A DNA stretch of 64,000 bases from Planctomycetota bacterium. GTDB lineage: Bacteria > Planctomycetota > UBA8742 > UBA2392. Positions 48,901 to 58,560 of this stretch are shown here, piece after piece; position 1 is the stretch's first letter, and each line of letters starts with the position of its first letter. The stretch is taken from contig JADKGX010000001.1 in assembly GCA_016722065.1 (NCBI GenBank), positions 1,674,001-1,738,000 of the forward strand, read 5' to 3'. The notes under the pieces are model-generated. The model was not told the DNA's origin and did not search any database. It saw only the letters and a list, made by a program, of their open reading frames with translations. The position numbers were made by a program, and so were the translations under genes.

Positions 48901-51009
48901 CTAGCCCACCCGCAGCACACCCTTCACGTGCAGGTGGTCGGCGGCAAAGGTTGTGGTCATGGCAAGGTCGCGAAAGAACCGCAGGCCCAGGAAGTTGCTT
49001 TGCAACTCGCTGACGTAACGGTCGCCCTCAATCTGACACTTCTGCAACCACACTTCTTTGCGGCGGTTGTATTCGTTGGCCACACGCGGGTCGGCCAGGT
49101 TCTTTACATCGGTCGGGTCCAGCCCCATTTCGCTGGCGATTTCGCGGCGAAGTTCGCCGGGGTCGCGGCCATCAATCAAGCCGGTGTTGTACTTCGTGCT
49201 GCGCAGCAGTTTGAAGAACTCGCCCGATCCAAGCACGTAATCCGCCAGCACGTCCCAGTTCAGGTAGATCGTGGCCGACGACGTGGCCTGCAACTGGCCA
49301 AAGGGGCTGTCGGCAGCCTTGGCCAAGCCGCGGTCCTGGCCGGAAAGATCACGCAGCGCCCGCGACAGCAGCGATTCGGAGTTTGTCAGCAGCAGCCATT
49401 CCCCCACCAGCCCGGCACGAATGGAGTTGTTCAGCCGAATCAGAATCTGGTTGTTCGGGTCGTCGCGGGGGTCCTGCATGCCCCAGGTACGCTGGCCCTC
49501 CAGCGCCAGTTCAATGACCACTACGGCGCCTTCCTTGGGTGGTTCGCCGGGCTTGTTGCTGCGGCCGCGCTGGGCCTGCAGGTATTCCTCCAGCAATACG
49601 CGGGCGACTTCGGGCTTGGCACCGGGCACGCGAAAACCAAGGCTGAAGGCCGGCAGGGGCAGTTCCACCGGCGGCACCGGCGCAGTGGCATAGGGCGCGT
49701 AGCTGCGCGGCGCGGTGGCAAACATCATTTCCTCCACGGGGCTGGCCAACTGCGCGGAAATCAGCGGCGAACGCATGGCCACAATGAAATCGCCCACCAG
49801 GCTGGTGCGGTCCTTTTCATCGAACACGTCGTTGTAGACAACCTCCAGTGGCTGGCGGTAGCTGACTTGAAACATCGTGTCGGTTGGCATCAGCGCAAGT
49901 TGCGTGGCTGGCTTGGCAGGCAAGGCCCAGGTCTGGCGCAGGTGTCGATAGGCCGGGTCGTCGGCGCGGCTTTCGGCGACGACCAGATACTGGTCAAAGC
50001 GCAGGTTTCCGGGCTCTGACAAATCAAAGCCATACAGCGCCGCGTCAAAGATGGTGGTATCCAGGTTGCGCGACAGCAGCGCGTTGACGGGGTCCAGAAT
50101 ATCCGGCATCACGCCCACCACGCTGACGGGCAGAGACGTATAGGAATCCACGGGCGAACGGCCTTCTTCGTCAGGCGGCAGTGCGGCGCGGGCCGCTTGC
50201 AGGTTGATCCACAGCGTCAGGTTGTGCTTGGCGGCGTCTTCACTGCTGCGCAGCTTCAGGGCGCGGTCGTACTCCTTGCCATCGGCCAGCGACTTGCCAC
50301 CAGAGCGCAGGGCCAGCGTGGCGTTGAACAGCCGCGGGCTGTCTGCAACCACCAGCACGTCGTCCAGAAGCGTAATCTGCAGCGGGCGCGGGTCAGGCGA
50401 TTGCGGCAGGGCTTCTGGTTTGCGCCGCGGCGTGATCTTCAAGACGCCGTTGTCGTACTCGAACTTGGGGCTGCCTGGACCATCAGGGAAAAAGCCCTGG
50501 GCCATGCCAATGAACTGCCAGCGCAGCCGCACCGCCCGCGACACGCGCGACAGCATCACATAGCCGCCGTCTTTGCCGGCCTCTGCTGCCAGCAGCAACT
50601 CACCGCCCAGTATGTCGTCAAACAGGCGCACGCCAGCGCTGTCGGCCTGGCGCGATGCGCGTTCCACCCCATCCTTGAGTGTCTGCTGCCGGAAATCAGC
50701 CAGTGATCCGTCCAGTGACTTTCCAAGGCCGTCGCGCCACAACGGGCTGGCCTCCAGTTGCCGCAGGTTGTCGTCACGGATCAATTCATCCAGAAACGTT
50801 TCCCCGGCCAGCCTGGCCTTGGGAACGCTTGGAACATGCACTACATAGGCCGCGTCAGCGGGCACAAGCTGCAACAGGTTGCCGTCGTATTCGGCGCCCG
50901 AGGCCACATAGCGTGCACCCACAAATGCGCCCATGGCCAACAGGACGCACCCCAGGCCCAGGCCGCCGAACTTTGCCAGACGCAGTTTGTTTGCAAGCAG
51001 CCACTTCAT
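48901..51009 (-). CDS. Membrane-anchored protein of unknown function
   Basis: A 702-residue protein with one N-terminal membrane helix (FGGLGLGCVLLAMGAFVGARYV). The rest is soluble and beta/alpha mixed. It starts with LLQLVPADAAYVVHVPSV, which resembles the opening of DUF3352-type proteins, but the likeness is short. No catalytic motif is seen. ATG 51009 was chosen over a TTG at 51015. It is convergent with the surface protein at 47308 (108 bp) and divergent from the Nudix gene (213 bp). A periplasmic role is inferred from the helix alone. Confidence 0.72.
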   Translation of the reverse strand: MKWLLANKLRLAKFGGLGLGCVLLAMGAFVGARYVASGAEYDGNLLQLVPADAAYVVHVPSVPKARLAGETFLDELIRDDNLRQLEASPLWRDGLGKSLDGSLADFRQQTLKDGVERASRQADSAGVRLFDDILGGELLLAAEAGKDGGYVMLSRVSRAVRLRWQFIGMAQGFFPDGPGSPKFEYDNGVLKITPRRKPEALPQSPDPRPLQITLLDDVLVVADSPRLFNATLALRSGGKSLADGKEYDRALKLRSSEDAAKHNLTLWINLQAARAALPPDEEGRSPVDSYTSLPVSVVGVMPDILDPVNALLSRNLDTTIFDAALYGFDLSEPGNLRFDQYLVVAESRADDPAYRHLRQTWALPAKPATQLALMPTDTMFQVSYRQPLEVVYNDVFDEKDRTSLVGDFIVAMRSPLISAQLASPVEEMMFATAPRSYAPYATAPVPPVELPLPAFSLGFRVPGAKPEVARVLLEEYLQAQRGRSNKPGEPPKEGAVVVIELALEGQRTWGMQDPRDDPNNQILIRLNNSIRAGLVGEWLLLTNSESLLSRALRDLSGQDRGLAKAADSPFGQLQATSSATIYLNWDVLADYVLGSGEFFKLLRSTKYNTGLIDGRDPGELRREIASEMGLDPTDVKNLADPRVANEYNRRKEVWLQKCQIEGDRYVSELQSNFLGLRFFRDLAMTTTFAADHLHVKGVLRVG

Positions 51010-51222
51010 GTGCAATCTCAGCCTTTGGCCCCGCAGTTACCACCATGATTGTACGACTGGCAATGGCTCCGGTCGGATGGAAAGCGATTGCACAGGCCCG
51101 ATCTTGCCCAAGATCATAGAATCCGCGCCCCCGGTGCCCCGAAAATGCGGGAACAAAACGCGGCAGGCTGTCCTTTGGGGCCGTGGCGCGGGGCAGTGTT
51201 TGCTGGCAGACAGAACCGGCCT

Positions 51223-51636
51223 ATGGAAACCAGCCACAAACAGATTGCGGTTGCGGCGGTCATTCTGTTCGACGGCCCGCTGATGCTGGTTACACGCCGG
51301 CCTGAGGGCAGTTTCTTTGGCGGCTGGTGGGAATGGCCAGGCGGCAAGCAGGAACCCGGCGAAACCCTTGAAGAATGCGCCCGGCGCGAACTGCTGGAAG
51401 AAACCGGGCTGCAAGCCGAGGAATTGACTGTTTTCGACACCGTGCAGGCCGATTACCCGGGGCGCACCGTGCACATGACCTGCTTTCTTGGCAAGCGTCG
51501 AGCGGGGTCTGAGGTGGGGCCCAACGCGCTGGAGCACCGCTGGCTTAAACCGGCACAGGTTCAGGCATTGCGGTTTTTGGAACCCAACCTGCAAGTGCTG
51601 CAACGGCTGGTGCAAGCTTCAAGTCCAAGGGCCTGA
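51223..51636 (+). CDS. Nudix hydrolase, MutT/MutT-like
   Basis: A 137-residue protein with a perfect Nudix box: from Gly41 through Glu47 to REL-LEETGL at 55-63 (G-x5-E-x7-RE-U-x-EE-x-G-U). It would cleave nucleoside diphosphate-linked substrates. It begins with the strand IAVAAVILFDG and has WWEWPGGKQEPGETLEEC, close to MutT, so sanitising 8-oxo-dGTP is the best guess. ATG 51223 starts the domain. Confidence 0.9.
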   Translation: METSHKQIAVAAVILFDGPLMLVTRRPEGSFFGGWWEWPGGKQEPGETLEECARRELLEETGLQAEELTVFDTVQADYPGRTVHMTCFLGKRRAGSEVGPNALEHRWLKPAQVQALRFLEPNLQVLQRLVQASSPRA

Positions 51637-51759
51637 AGCACGGCCCGGAAAGCGCGCAGTAAAGCGGGGTTCGCATTGACATGCCCGCCAGACGACCTAC
51701 GATTTCGCGGCACTTTTCAGGGTCCGCAACCTGCCTACTGCGGAGGAAAGAAGAACACC

Positions 51760-52476
51760 ATGGCCAAAAAATCCGCCGTTGCGAAAAAACCCGCTGCCAA
51801 AGCCGCCAAGAAGTCCCCGGCCAAGGACGCCAGTAAGAAAGTCGCCAAGCCTGCCAAGGTCGAAAAATCTGCCAAGAAGTCCAAGCCTGCCGATGCCGCA
51901 GCCGCCCCGGCTGCCAAAGCTGGTGTGCTGCGCACCGCCACCAAGCTGCCCAATAAGGGCGTGTTGATCCGGCTCAAGCGCCCCGCCAACAAAGATAAGG
52001 AAGCCGAAGAAGCCACGGCCAGCCGCAGCTTCAACGAAAAATCCAAGGGCGATGCCCCGATCACGCTGCATCACCGCAAACCCACCAAACCGGAATTGGG
52101 CGAGTTCCGCGACCTTCTGCTGACGCGGCGCAAGCAACTGGCCGGCGACGTGCAAGGACTGGAAGCCGAGGCGTTTTCCGACGAAACTAACGTCGTTTCG
52201 TCAAATCACCTTGCCGACAGCAGCTTTGAGCAATACGAGCAAGAGTTCAACATCTCGATGATCGAGAACGAAACCGAGGAATTGAAGGAAATCGGTCGCG
52301 CCCTCGAAAAGATCGAAGGCGGCAAGTTCGGCATCTGCGAAAACTGCGGCATCGACATCAGCATCGAGCGCCTCAAGGCCATGCCTTACACCCGCATCTG
52401 CATTCATTGCCGCAGCAAGTTTGAAATCGAAGGCAACGGCGAGGAATACGGCGTAGTGCCCGAACGCCGGGTCTAG
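51760..52476 (+). CDS. DksA/TraR-type zinc-finger protein with histone-like tail
   Basis: A 238-residue protein. The C-terminal half is a DksA/TraR domain: a long helical hairpin (LGEFRDLLLTRRKQLAGDV onward), then the C4 zinc finger Cys193-x2-Cys196-x17-Cys214-x2-Cys217 in GICENCG and ICIHCRSKFE. Such proteins bind the RNA polymerase secondary channel or act as general regulators. The first 55 residues are Lys/Ala-rich (AAKAAKKSPAKDASKK), like histone H1-type bacterial tails, and could bind DNA. The acidic tip residues of DksA are not clearly placed. GGAGG lies 9 nt before the ATG. Confidence 0.88.
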   Translation: MAKKSAVAKKPAAKAAKKSPAKDASKKVAKPAKVEKSAKKSKPADAAAAPAAKAGVLRTATKLPNKGVLIRLKRPANKDKEAEEATASRSFNEKSKGDAPITLHHRKPTKPELGEFRDLLLTRRKQLAGDVQGLEAEAFSDETNVVSSNHLADSSFEQYEQEFNISMIENETEELKEIGRALEKIEGGKFGICENCGIDISIERLKAMPYTRICIHCRSKFEIEGNGEEYGVVPERRV

Positions 52477-52611
52477 CTTGTCAGAACAATCAGCGACTTT
52501 GCTGCCGGCGCAAGCCGGCCGCTGCCTTTCCGCACCATGCCCGGCGCAAAAACCCTATCCGCGTCAGCCCCCGGCCCTTGGTACACTGGTGGCCTGGGCC
52601 CGGGAGTCGAG

Positions 52612-54615
52612 ATGCGATTTTGGCTTTTGTTTGCGCTGCTGCCCGCGCTGGCCCCGCTGTATGCCCAGGACTTTGACCCCGCCGAGTTCTTTGGCCCCGG
52701 GCACTTTCAACGCGCGCAAGAGGACCCGCACACCGGCACCTTGAACCTGAGCTTGAGCGGCGAAATGCCGCCCTTTGTGGACTTTTACTCCAGCGGCGAA
52801 GGCGACTTCGCGGATCGTTTCAAGCCCGCCGCCAGCGGGCTGGCCATCGCCGCCGACAGCACCAACCACCGCACCTGCGAGATCGCACTCGACTTCGGCG
52901 TCACGCGCCTGGACGGCAAGGTAACGATTGTCGAACTTGAAAAAGGCACCCTGCTGGCCTGGCACCTGCACGCGCTGGATGCCGCCAAAGACCGCGAGTT
53001 TCTGGCCGAGGTTCGCCACGGCAGCGATGGTCGCGTCACCCTGCAGGTTCGCGTTGGCGACGGAACCACCTTCAAGCTGGTGCCCGGGTCCAGTGTTTCG
53101 GCGCCGGCACTTGAACTGCCCTGCGAGTTCACACTCCAGGTCGCGGGCGACAAGTTGAGTGCCACGCTGGGCAAGCTGCAGACTTCCATAGACGCCAAAG
53201 TGGAAGCCGGCCACCGGGCCGGGCTGGCGGTCTCCGATGGCCGCGCCCGATTGAAGCAATGGCAGGTTTCGGGCTTGTTGGCCCCCGCCTGGGTGGCCGA
53301 CGCCGCCCAGAGACTGGCCGCCCAAAAGGCCCTGCGCCGCTTGCGCGAGCTTTCTGTCGGCGGACTGCTGGGTGGGGTTTCGCGCCACCCTTACAATCAA
53401 ACCGCCACCGACCTGGCAGGATTCACGCAGGAACAAAAAGACGTCCGCCAGCGCGCACTGGGCCATACCCCCGGCGCGCGGGCCCAGGCGCTGGTCAACC
53501 TGGCCACGGCGCTGCCCGCCAACGCCCTGGCCCAATTCGAGGCTGGGGTTTACGCCCTTCTGGCCGGCGATGTGCAGGCAGGTGTCCGGCTGTTGCAGGC
53601 CGCCCAGGCGCTTCGCAAGGACAGCCAGACCGGGCTGGCACTGGCCGAGGGTCTGCGCCGGCTGGGCCAGCTTTCCGGGGCCGAAACCGCATTGGCCGCT
53701 GCCAGAACTGACCTGCCGCAAGACCTGGCGCCAGAATATGAACTTCTGCTGGGGCGCCTGCAGGCCGCCAAGGGCCAACTGCCAAAGGCCGCGCAAACGC
53801 TGCAGGCCGCCAGCACCAAGTACCCCGACAACGCCGAGCTGCAAAGCTTTGCCTTGAGCGCCCAAAGCCTGACAAGCCCGCAGAACCTTACCCGCCTGGC
53901 CGCAACTGGCCCGCTGGGGTTGACTGTGCTTTCCGATCTGCCCGAAAAATCTGTGCTTACCCTGACAGCGCGCGCAGCGCCGTACCTGGAAAAGTTCCGG
54001 CGCTGGCTGCCCGGCCTTGCACGCAAGCTGGAAGGCACGCTGGTCATTTACGCAGGGCCAGTGGACTACCTGAACGCCGCCCTGATTGTTGCTGGCGACA
54101 ACCTGGACAACGTAGCTGGCATGTACCTGCCCGCGTGCATTGACGGCAAGCCCACAGTGCTGGCCTGCCGCGGCTTTGGCGAAGACGAACTGCTGCGCAC
54201 GCTGGTGCATGAACTGTGGCACCTGGCCTTTGCCGCCAGCGGCCAGGCCGAAACCGCCCCGCGCTGGCTGAATGAGGGTATGGCGGTTTATCTTTCGGCC
54301 GGGCGGGTGGCCGGCGGCATCATGCGCTTTGACCGCTTGCCTGCAGAGTTCAGCCCCGAGTTTACCGCGCCGCCGCTTGCGGACCTGCAACGGGCGCTGC
54401 AGGCCCGGGGCATCGATTTTTACCTGCCCGAGGCGATTTCACAGAACTATGCCGCGGCCTGGGCGCTGGTGTGGCTGCTGGCGGAAACAGAAAGCGCGCT
54501 GTTGCCCAGGTTGCTGGCCGGCGACGCAGCGGCAGCGACAGATCTGCCGCGCCAGTTGCAGGCGCTGCAGGTCGCCTTGGGCGACAGGCTGGCCAAACTT
54601 GAGAAAGACCCCTGA
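52612..54615 (+). CDS. Secreted gluzincin-type metallopeptidase with TPR-like region
   Basis: A 667-residue protein with signal peptide MRFWLLFALLPALAPLYA. Residues about 20-220 form a beta-rich domain. From 240 to 440 it is Ala/Leu/Gln-rich with TPR-like helices (ALVNLATALPANALAQFEAGVYALLAGD). The C-terminal part has the zinc motif HELWH (533-537) and Glu555 in WLNEGMAVYLS, the peptidase MA-like arrangement. The protease site is complete, so activity is likely; the target is unknown. ATG 52612 follows GGGAG. Its stop overlaps the surE start (TGATG). Confidence 0.88.
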   Translation: MRFWLLFALLPALAPLYAQDFDPAEFFGPGHFQRAQEDPHTGTLNLSLSGEMPPFVDFYSSGEGDFADRFKPAASGLAIAADSTNHRTCEIALDFGVTRLDGKVTIVELEKGTLLAWHLHALDAAKDREFLAEVRHGSDGRVTLQVRVGDGTTFKLVPGSSVSAPALELPCEFTLQVAGDKLSATLGKLQTSIDAKVEAGHRAGLAVSDGRARLKQWQVSGLLAPAWVADAAQRLAAQKALRRLRELSVGGLLGGVSRHPYNQTATDLAGFTQEQKDVRQRALGHTPGARAQALVNLATALPANALAQFEAGVYALLAGDVQAGVRLLQAAQALRKDSQTGLALAEGLRRLGQLSGAETALAAARTDLPQDLAPEYELLLGRLQAAKGQLPKAAQTLQAASTKYPDNAELQSFALSAQSLTSPQNLTRLAATGPLGLTVLSDLPEKSVLTLTARAAPYLEKFRRWLPGLARKLEGTLVIYAGPVDYLNAALIVAGDNLDNVAGMYLPACIDGKPTVLACRGFGEDELLRTLVHELWHLAFAASGQAETAPRWLNEGMAVYLSAGRVAGGIMRFDRLPAEFSPEFTAPPLADLQRALQARGIDFYLPEAISQNYAAAWALVWLLAETESALLPRLLAGDAAAATDLPRQLQALQVALGDRLAKLEKDP

Positions 54616-55403
54616 TGCGCATTCTGGTGACCAACGACGACGGCATCAACGCGCCCGGCATTGTGATGCTGGAACGCGCAGCCCAGCGCCTTGGGGCGGA
54701 AGTGGTGGTTGTCGCCCCCGAGCAGCAGCACAGCGCCCAAAGCCACGCCATTACGATTGGCAAGCCGATGTTCGCGCGCGAACTGCCCCTGACCCACGGC
54801 GAATCGCGCCGGATTGCCATTGAGGGCACACCCTGCGACTGCGTGCGACTGGCGCTGATCAAACTGCTGGATTTCAAGCCGGACCTGTGCCTTTCCGGCA
54901 TCAACCACGGCGGCAATCTGGGCTGGAACATTTTCTTCAGCGGCACTGTCAGCGCGGCAGCAGAGGCCCACAGTTTTGGCGTGCCCAGCATTGCCTTTTC
55001 GCTGGCGCGCTGGAGCCCCGGCATTCAATGGGAGGGCATCGACGTTGTCGCGGCCAACCTGATTCGCCGCTTGCTGGCCGCAAAGCATTCGCGGCCGGAC
55101 TGGCTGTACAACGTGAACCTGCCGGATCTTGCCCCGGACAAGATCCAGGGCGTGCGCCTGACGCGCCAGAACCCGGTGGTAAAGGGCGACAACTTTGAGG
55201 AACGCCGCAGCCCCGACGGCAGACGCTACTTCTGGCCCGTCTGGGACGAAGTGACCGCAGCGCGCCACCGCAAGGACCAGGCTGACTTTGACACCACAGC
55301 GATTGAGGAAGGCTTCATCAGCCTGACCCCCATGCGCTACGAGGTAACCCACACCGACGAACCAGGTGTGTTAAGCGCCATGGAAGGTTTCCACGCGACC
55401 TAG
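54615..55403 (+). CDS. surE: 5'/3'-nucleotidase SurE
   Basis: SurE removes phosphate from nucleoside monophosphates and is linked with stationary-phase survival. The 262-residue protein has the metal site TNDDG (Asp8, Asp9), APEQQHSAQSH (Ser40), IEGTPCDCVRLAL and SGINHGGNLG (Asn97). These are the SurE signatures. The ATG overlaps the protease stop by one base. It ends before a tandem repeat array. Confidence 0.95.
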   Translation: MRILVTNDDGINAPGIVMLERAAQRLGAEVVVVAPEQQHSAQSHAITIGKPMFARELPLTHGESRRIAIEGTPCDCVRLALIKLLDFKPDLCLSGINHGGNLGWNIFFSGTVSAAAEAHSFGVPSIAFSLARWSPGIQWEGIDVVAANLIRRLLAAKHSRPDWLYNVNLPDLAPDKIQGVRLTRQNPVVKGDNFEERRSPDGRRYFWPVWDEVTAARHRKDQADFDTTAIEEGFISLTPMRYEVTHTDEPGVLSAMEGFHAT

Positions 55404-55440
55404 CAGCAAGGGCCTCAGTGTCGCACCGCGAGGGTTGCAT

Positions 55441-55797
55441 GGGGGCGGCAGCAACCTTGTCGAACATTGGCTCACACGCCCATGCGAATCAATGCTGCCG
55501 TCGCCCCCGCCCTTGCGGGCGGGGCTGATTTGGTTGCACACCTGTTTTTGAACCAGCCCCAGCTGCAAAGCTGGGGGCGGCAGCAACCTTGTCGAGCATT
55601 GGCTCACACGCCATCGCCAATCAATGCTGCCGTCGCCCCCGCCCTTGCGGGCGGGGCTGATTTGGTTGCACACCTGTTTTTGAACCAGCCCCAGCTGCAA
55701 AGCTGGGGGCGACGGCAACCTTGTCGAGCATTGGCTCACTCGCCCATGCGAATCAATGCTGCCGTCGCCCCCGCCCTTGCGGGCGGGGCTGATTTGG
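55441..55797. repeat. 132-bp tandem repeat array with nested hairpins
   Basis: Three copies start at 55441, 55573 and 55705, each spaced 132 bp; the last is cut at about 93 bp. They are nearly identical. Each full unit has a hairpin CCCCGCCC-TTGC-GGGCGGGG and another CCCCAGCT-GCAA-AGCTGGGG with a GNRA-type loop. In the third copy, GGGGGCGACGGCA also pairs perfectly with TGCCGTCGCCCCC 40 bp on. The array fills the 435-bp gap between the convergent surE and coiled-coil genes. Frames are open on both strands only because 132 is a multiple of three; no gene is supported here. It may be REP-like, terminator-like or a structured RNA. Confidence 0.9.
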
Positions 55798-55838
55798 CGG
55801 GTTCTGGTTGAAATGCATTGGCCCGCGCCGGGATGGCG

Positions 55839-57518
55839 CTAGTTCTTTTCCGGGGGCAGCTCGGCCATTTTGCGCAGCGCGTCCAGCAGCACCTTGCGCT
55901 GGCCGTCTTTGGCGCCGGCCAGGTCTTCGGCCACTTGAAGCATGTTCACCACACGCTCTCGCAGCACGCGCATCTGGGTGCGCTGGCCCAGCAGCGACTC
56001 AAAGCGCTCCTCACTCTCCTTCTCCAGCTTCTCGCCCCGAGAGATATGCCGGCTGAGTTCCGTGCCGTGGGCCTCGCCCAGCCTGCGCAGGGTTTCGGCC
56101 AGCCTTGCACGCTCGGCCTCCACTTCGCGAAGCTTGTTGCTGGTGCGGCGCAATTCGTCGTCGGCCAGGTTGCGGGCATCGACATCCGCCGGCGCAATCA
56201 CCTGTGTGTCCTGGGCGCGGGCCTTGGCGGCACCCAGGGCGCGCTCCAGGTCTGCAATGCGGTTCTTGAGTTCCGTGGCCTGGTCATCGAGTGTCTGGGC
56301 GCGCAGTTCGGCCTTCTGCAGTTTGCGTTCCAGGTCTCGGTTGGTTTCCTGGGCGTCCTCGATTTCCTTGTTCAGGGCCGGAATGCGCCGCTGCGACAGC
56401 CGATAGCTGCGTGCGGCCTCGGTGTCCAGTTTCTCCTGGGCTTCGGCGATGTCCTTCTCTTTGGCCACCACCTGTTCCTGCAGTGCCGAAAGCTTGTCTT
56501 CCAGGGCGGGCACCCGGCTGGCCTCGCGGCTGGCTTCCGTAAGCCTGGCGATTTCCGCGCGGGCTTCGGCCAGCGCATTCTGGGCGGCCACCAATTCTGA
56601 TTTCTGGGCGTCCAATACCTCAAGCTGGTCTTTGACCTGCGTGGCTTCGTCGCCGCGATCGGCCAGTTCTTTGCGCGCCCGGGCAAGGTCGTTGCCCAGC
56701 TGTTCCAGCTCATTGACTTTCAGGTCAATTGCGCGGCGGGCGGAAAGCAGGTCCTGGCGCAGCCCGGCGTTTTCCTGTTCCAGTTCATTCACGCGACGCT
56801 GCAAAGCATCGTGGGCGTGTTCGGTGCGTGATTCGGCGCCCTGGGCTTCGCGCAGGGCTTCCTTCAACTGGGTGTTTTCGGCCTGCAGGGCCACAAGTTG
56901 CGCTTCCATTACATCGTAATCGCGCTGCTGGGCCTGCCCGGGCGGGCTTGCCTCGGTCGCCGGCTGGGCCTGGGCCTGCTCCAGCGCTGCGGCCAGTTCC
57001 TGCTGCGTCTTGCGCAGTTGTTCTTCAGCCTGCTGGTGGTGCGCCCGAGATTGCGCCAACTGCGCGCTCATGCGGCTGATTTCGCCCACCGGTGTTGACT
57101 GCTGTAAAGTGGCCTCAAGTTCATTGTTGCGGGCGCGCAGTGCGGCCACGGAATCGCGCAGGGTTTCCAGCTCGCCCCGTGACGAAGAAAGCTCCACGCG
57201 CAGGCGGTCGTCTTGCGGCCTTGGCGGCGGGGCGGCGGGGGCGTCTTCGGATTCCAGGTCGGCGCCAAACTCGATATCGGAATCCGACAGGGCCGCATCG
57301 GCGTCGGGTTCGACATCCAGCGGCACATCAGCGTCCTGGGACAGCGTCACGGGCTCTGGTTCAGGCAGCTTGACGCTTACATCACGCACCGAGGGGCGCT
57401 CCGGCTCTGCGGCCATGGGCGCCATCGGCTCCATCGTCAGCTCTGGCTCGCCAAAGCCGAGCTCCGGGTCCGCAAGGGAGTCCTCAGGCAAAATCGCGTC
57501 GGAATCAGGTCCAGGCAT
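55839..57518 (-). CDS. Long coiled-coil protein
   Basis: A 559-residue protein. The first 110 residues are acidic and Pro-rich (PELGFGEPELTMEPMAPM and similar) without clear fold. From about 110 to 540 it is almost fully coiled coil, with heptads such as ELETLRDSVAALRARNNELEATL and DLERKLQKAELRAQTLDD. There is no signal peptide or membrane segment, so it is cytoplasmic. It may be a scaffold or a segregation- or polarity-type protein. I do not recognise a family. It converges on surE across the repeat array. Confidence 0.8.
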   Translation of the reverse strand: MPGPDSDAILPEDSLADPELGFGEPELTMEPMAPMAAEPERPSVRDVSVKLPEPEPVTLSQDADVPLDVEPDADAALSDSDIEFGADLESEDAPAAPPPRPQDDRLRVELSSSRGELETLRDSVAALRARNNELEATLQQSTPVGEISRMSAQLAQSRAHHQQAEEQLRKTQQELAAALEQAQAQPATEASPPGQAQQRDYDVMEAQLVALQAENTQLKEALREAQGAESRTEHAHDALQRRVNELEQENAGLRQDLLSARRAIDLKVNELEQLGNDLARARKELADRGDEATQVKDQLEVLDAQKSELVAAQNALAEARAEIARLTEASREASRVPALEDKLSALQEQVVAKEKDIAEAQEKLDTEAARSYRLSQRRIPALNKEIEDAQETNRDLERKLQKAELRAQTLDDQATELKNRIADLERALGAAKARAQDTQVIAPADVDARNLADDELRRTSNKLREVEAERARLAETLRRLGEAHGTELSRHISRGEKLEKESEERFESLLGQRTQMRVLRERVVNMLQVAEDLAGAKDGQRKVLLDALRKMAELPPEKN

Positions 57519-57558
57519 GGGCCTGCAAGTTTAGCAAATCAGTGCGATTGGGGGCACG

Positions 57559-58467
57559 TCAGGCTTTACGACGACGCCACAGGGCCAACAGGGGCAGGCC
57601 TGCCAGGGCCAGCGGGGCACCCGGCGCGGGGCCCGCGGCACAGCCGCTTTCATCGTCCTTGGAGCTGCCAGTGCTGCCTTCGCCCACGCGGGTCACCGCC
57701 ACGCCTGTGGGCATGGTTACGGCCCAACTGGCAAAGCCGCTGGTGCCGATCAACCCCCGCACGTTGACACGCAGGGTGCGCTTGCCGGTGCCAGTCAGGG
57801 CCAGCGAGGTGGCGTCGGGCATTGCGGCTTGGCCAATCGTGGCCAGGATCGTGGAGCTTCCGCCGGTGGTTTCCAGCACCTGCACGTCATTGATGTTTGT
57901 GGCATCGACATCAAAGCGAAAGAACTTTGTGGTGGGCACTGTGCCCAGGTCGATCTCAAAGCTGGAGGCAACAATCGCGCTGCCGAACACGGCCTGGTTC
58001 CAAAACGCCAGGCGCCCCACACTGGATTTGAAGCCCGTGGTGGCCAGCACCAATTGGTCGCTGGTGGAAAGGGCCAGCGTTCCGGCACTCAGGGTAACCG
58101 TGCCATTGAAGTTAGATCCCGCGCCGCCGCTTTCGACTTCAATGACGAACTCGTGCACGCCGCTGTAGGTGCCTGAAAGCGATACGTTGGCCGTGCCCGC
58201 GCCAGCAACCACAGACTCGTCAATGCCCGTGGGAGTCAGCGATCCCGAGCCAGCCAGGGAATCCAGGTCCAGAAGCCGCACCAGCAAGCCGTTGCCGGAA
58301 GCCGTGTTCAGGTTGCAGGCAATGCTGTAGGCCGTGCTGGCACCAAAATCGACGGCATACAGATAACTCAACCTGCGGCCCGAGGGCACCGTGCCACTGA
58401 GAGGCTGGCTGTCCTGGGCCGCCAAGGCCGGGGCAAACAGCAGCAGAATAAGCAGAAACTTGCGCAT
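57559..58467 (-). CDS. Secreted protein with C-terminal sorting signal
   Basis: A 302-residue protein with signal peptide MRKFLLILLLFAPALAAQD. The middle is beta-rich, with two or three copies of short Ser/Thr/Gly strands (VSLSGTYSGVHEFVIEVESGG, LALTGTGKRTLRVNVRG). It may bind ligands, but no family is clear. The end is DDESGCAAGPAPG, a hydrophobic segment and RRRKA. This matches the layout of two other proteins in the window: acidic or Gly linker, Cys, helix, Arg tail. It lies 93 bp after the giant protein gene on the same strand. Confidence 0.78.
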   Translation of the reverse strand: MRKFLLILLLFAPALAAQDSQPLSGTVPSGRRLSYLYAVDFGASTAYSIACNLNTASGNGLLVRLLDLDSLAGSGSLTPTGIDESVVAGAGTANVSLSGTYSGVHEFVIEVESGGAGSNFNGTVTLSAGTLALSTSDQLVLATTGFKSSVGRLAFWNQAVFGSAIVASSFEIDLGTVPTTKFFRFDVDATNINDVQVLETTGGSSTILATIGQAAMPDATSLALTGTGKRTLRVNVRGLIGTSGFASWAVTMPTGVAVTRVGEGSTGSSKDDESGCAAGPAPGAPLALAGLPLLALWRRRKA

Positions 58468-58513
58468 GCAAGGGTTAACGCCCGGCCAGCCGGAACGTTG
58501 CCCGCAATTGCGT

Positions 58514-58538
58514 GGGGCGTGCCAAAACGGCACGCCCC
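58514..58538. terminator. Strong hairpin between two surface protein genes
   Basis: A perfect 10-bp stem GGGGCGTGCC/GGCACGCCCC with a 5-nt loop (58514-58538). It follows the stop of the giant surface protein gene on the minus strand by 22 bp. No T-run follows on either strand, so it may act as an mRNA stabiliser or a Rho-linked stop. Confidence 0.5.
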
Positions 58539-58560
58539 AGGATTGCCAGTTACACAAACA

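Noticed and set aside
55467..55811. An open frame through the 132-bp repeats encoding a repeated 44-residue unit; another on the minus strand.
   Set aside because: 132 is divisible by three, so any open frame repeats on both strands. Strong hairpins and lack of a ribosome site argue for non-coding DNA.
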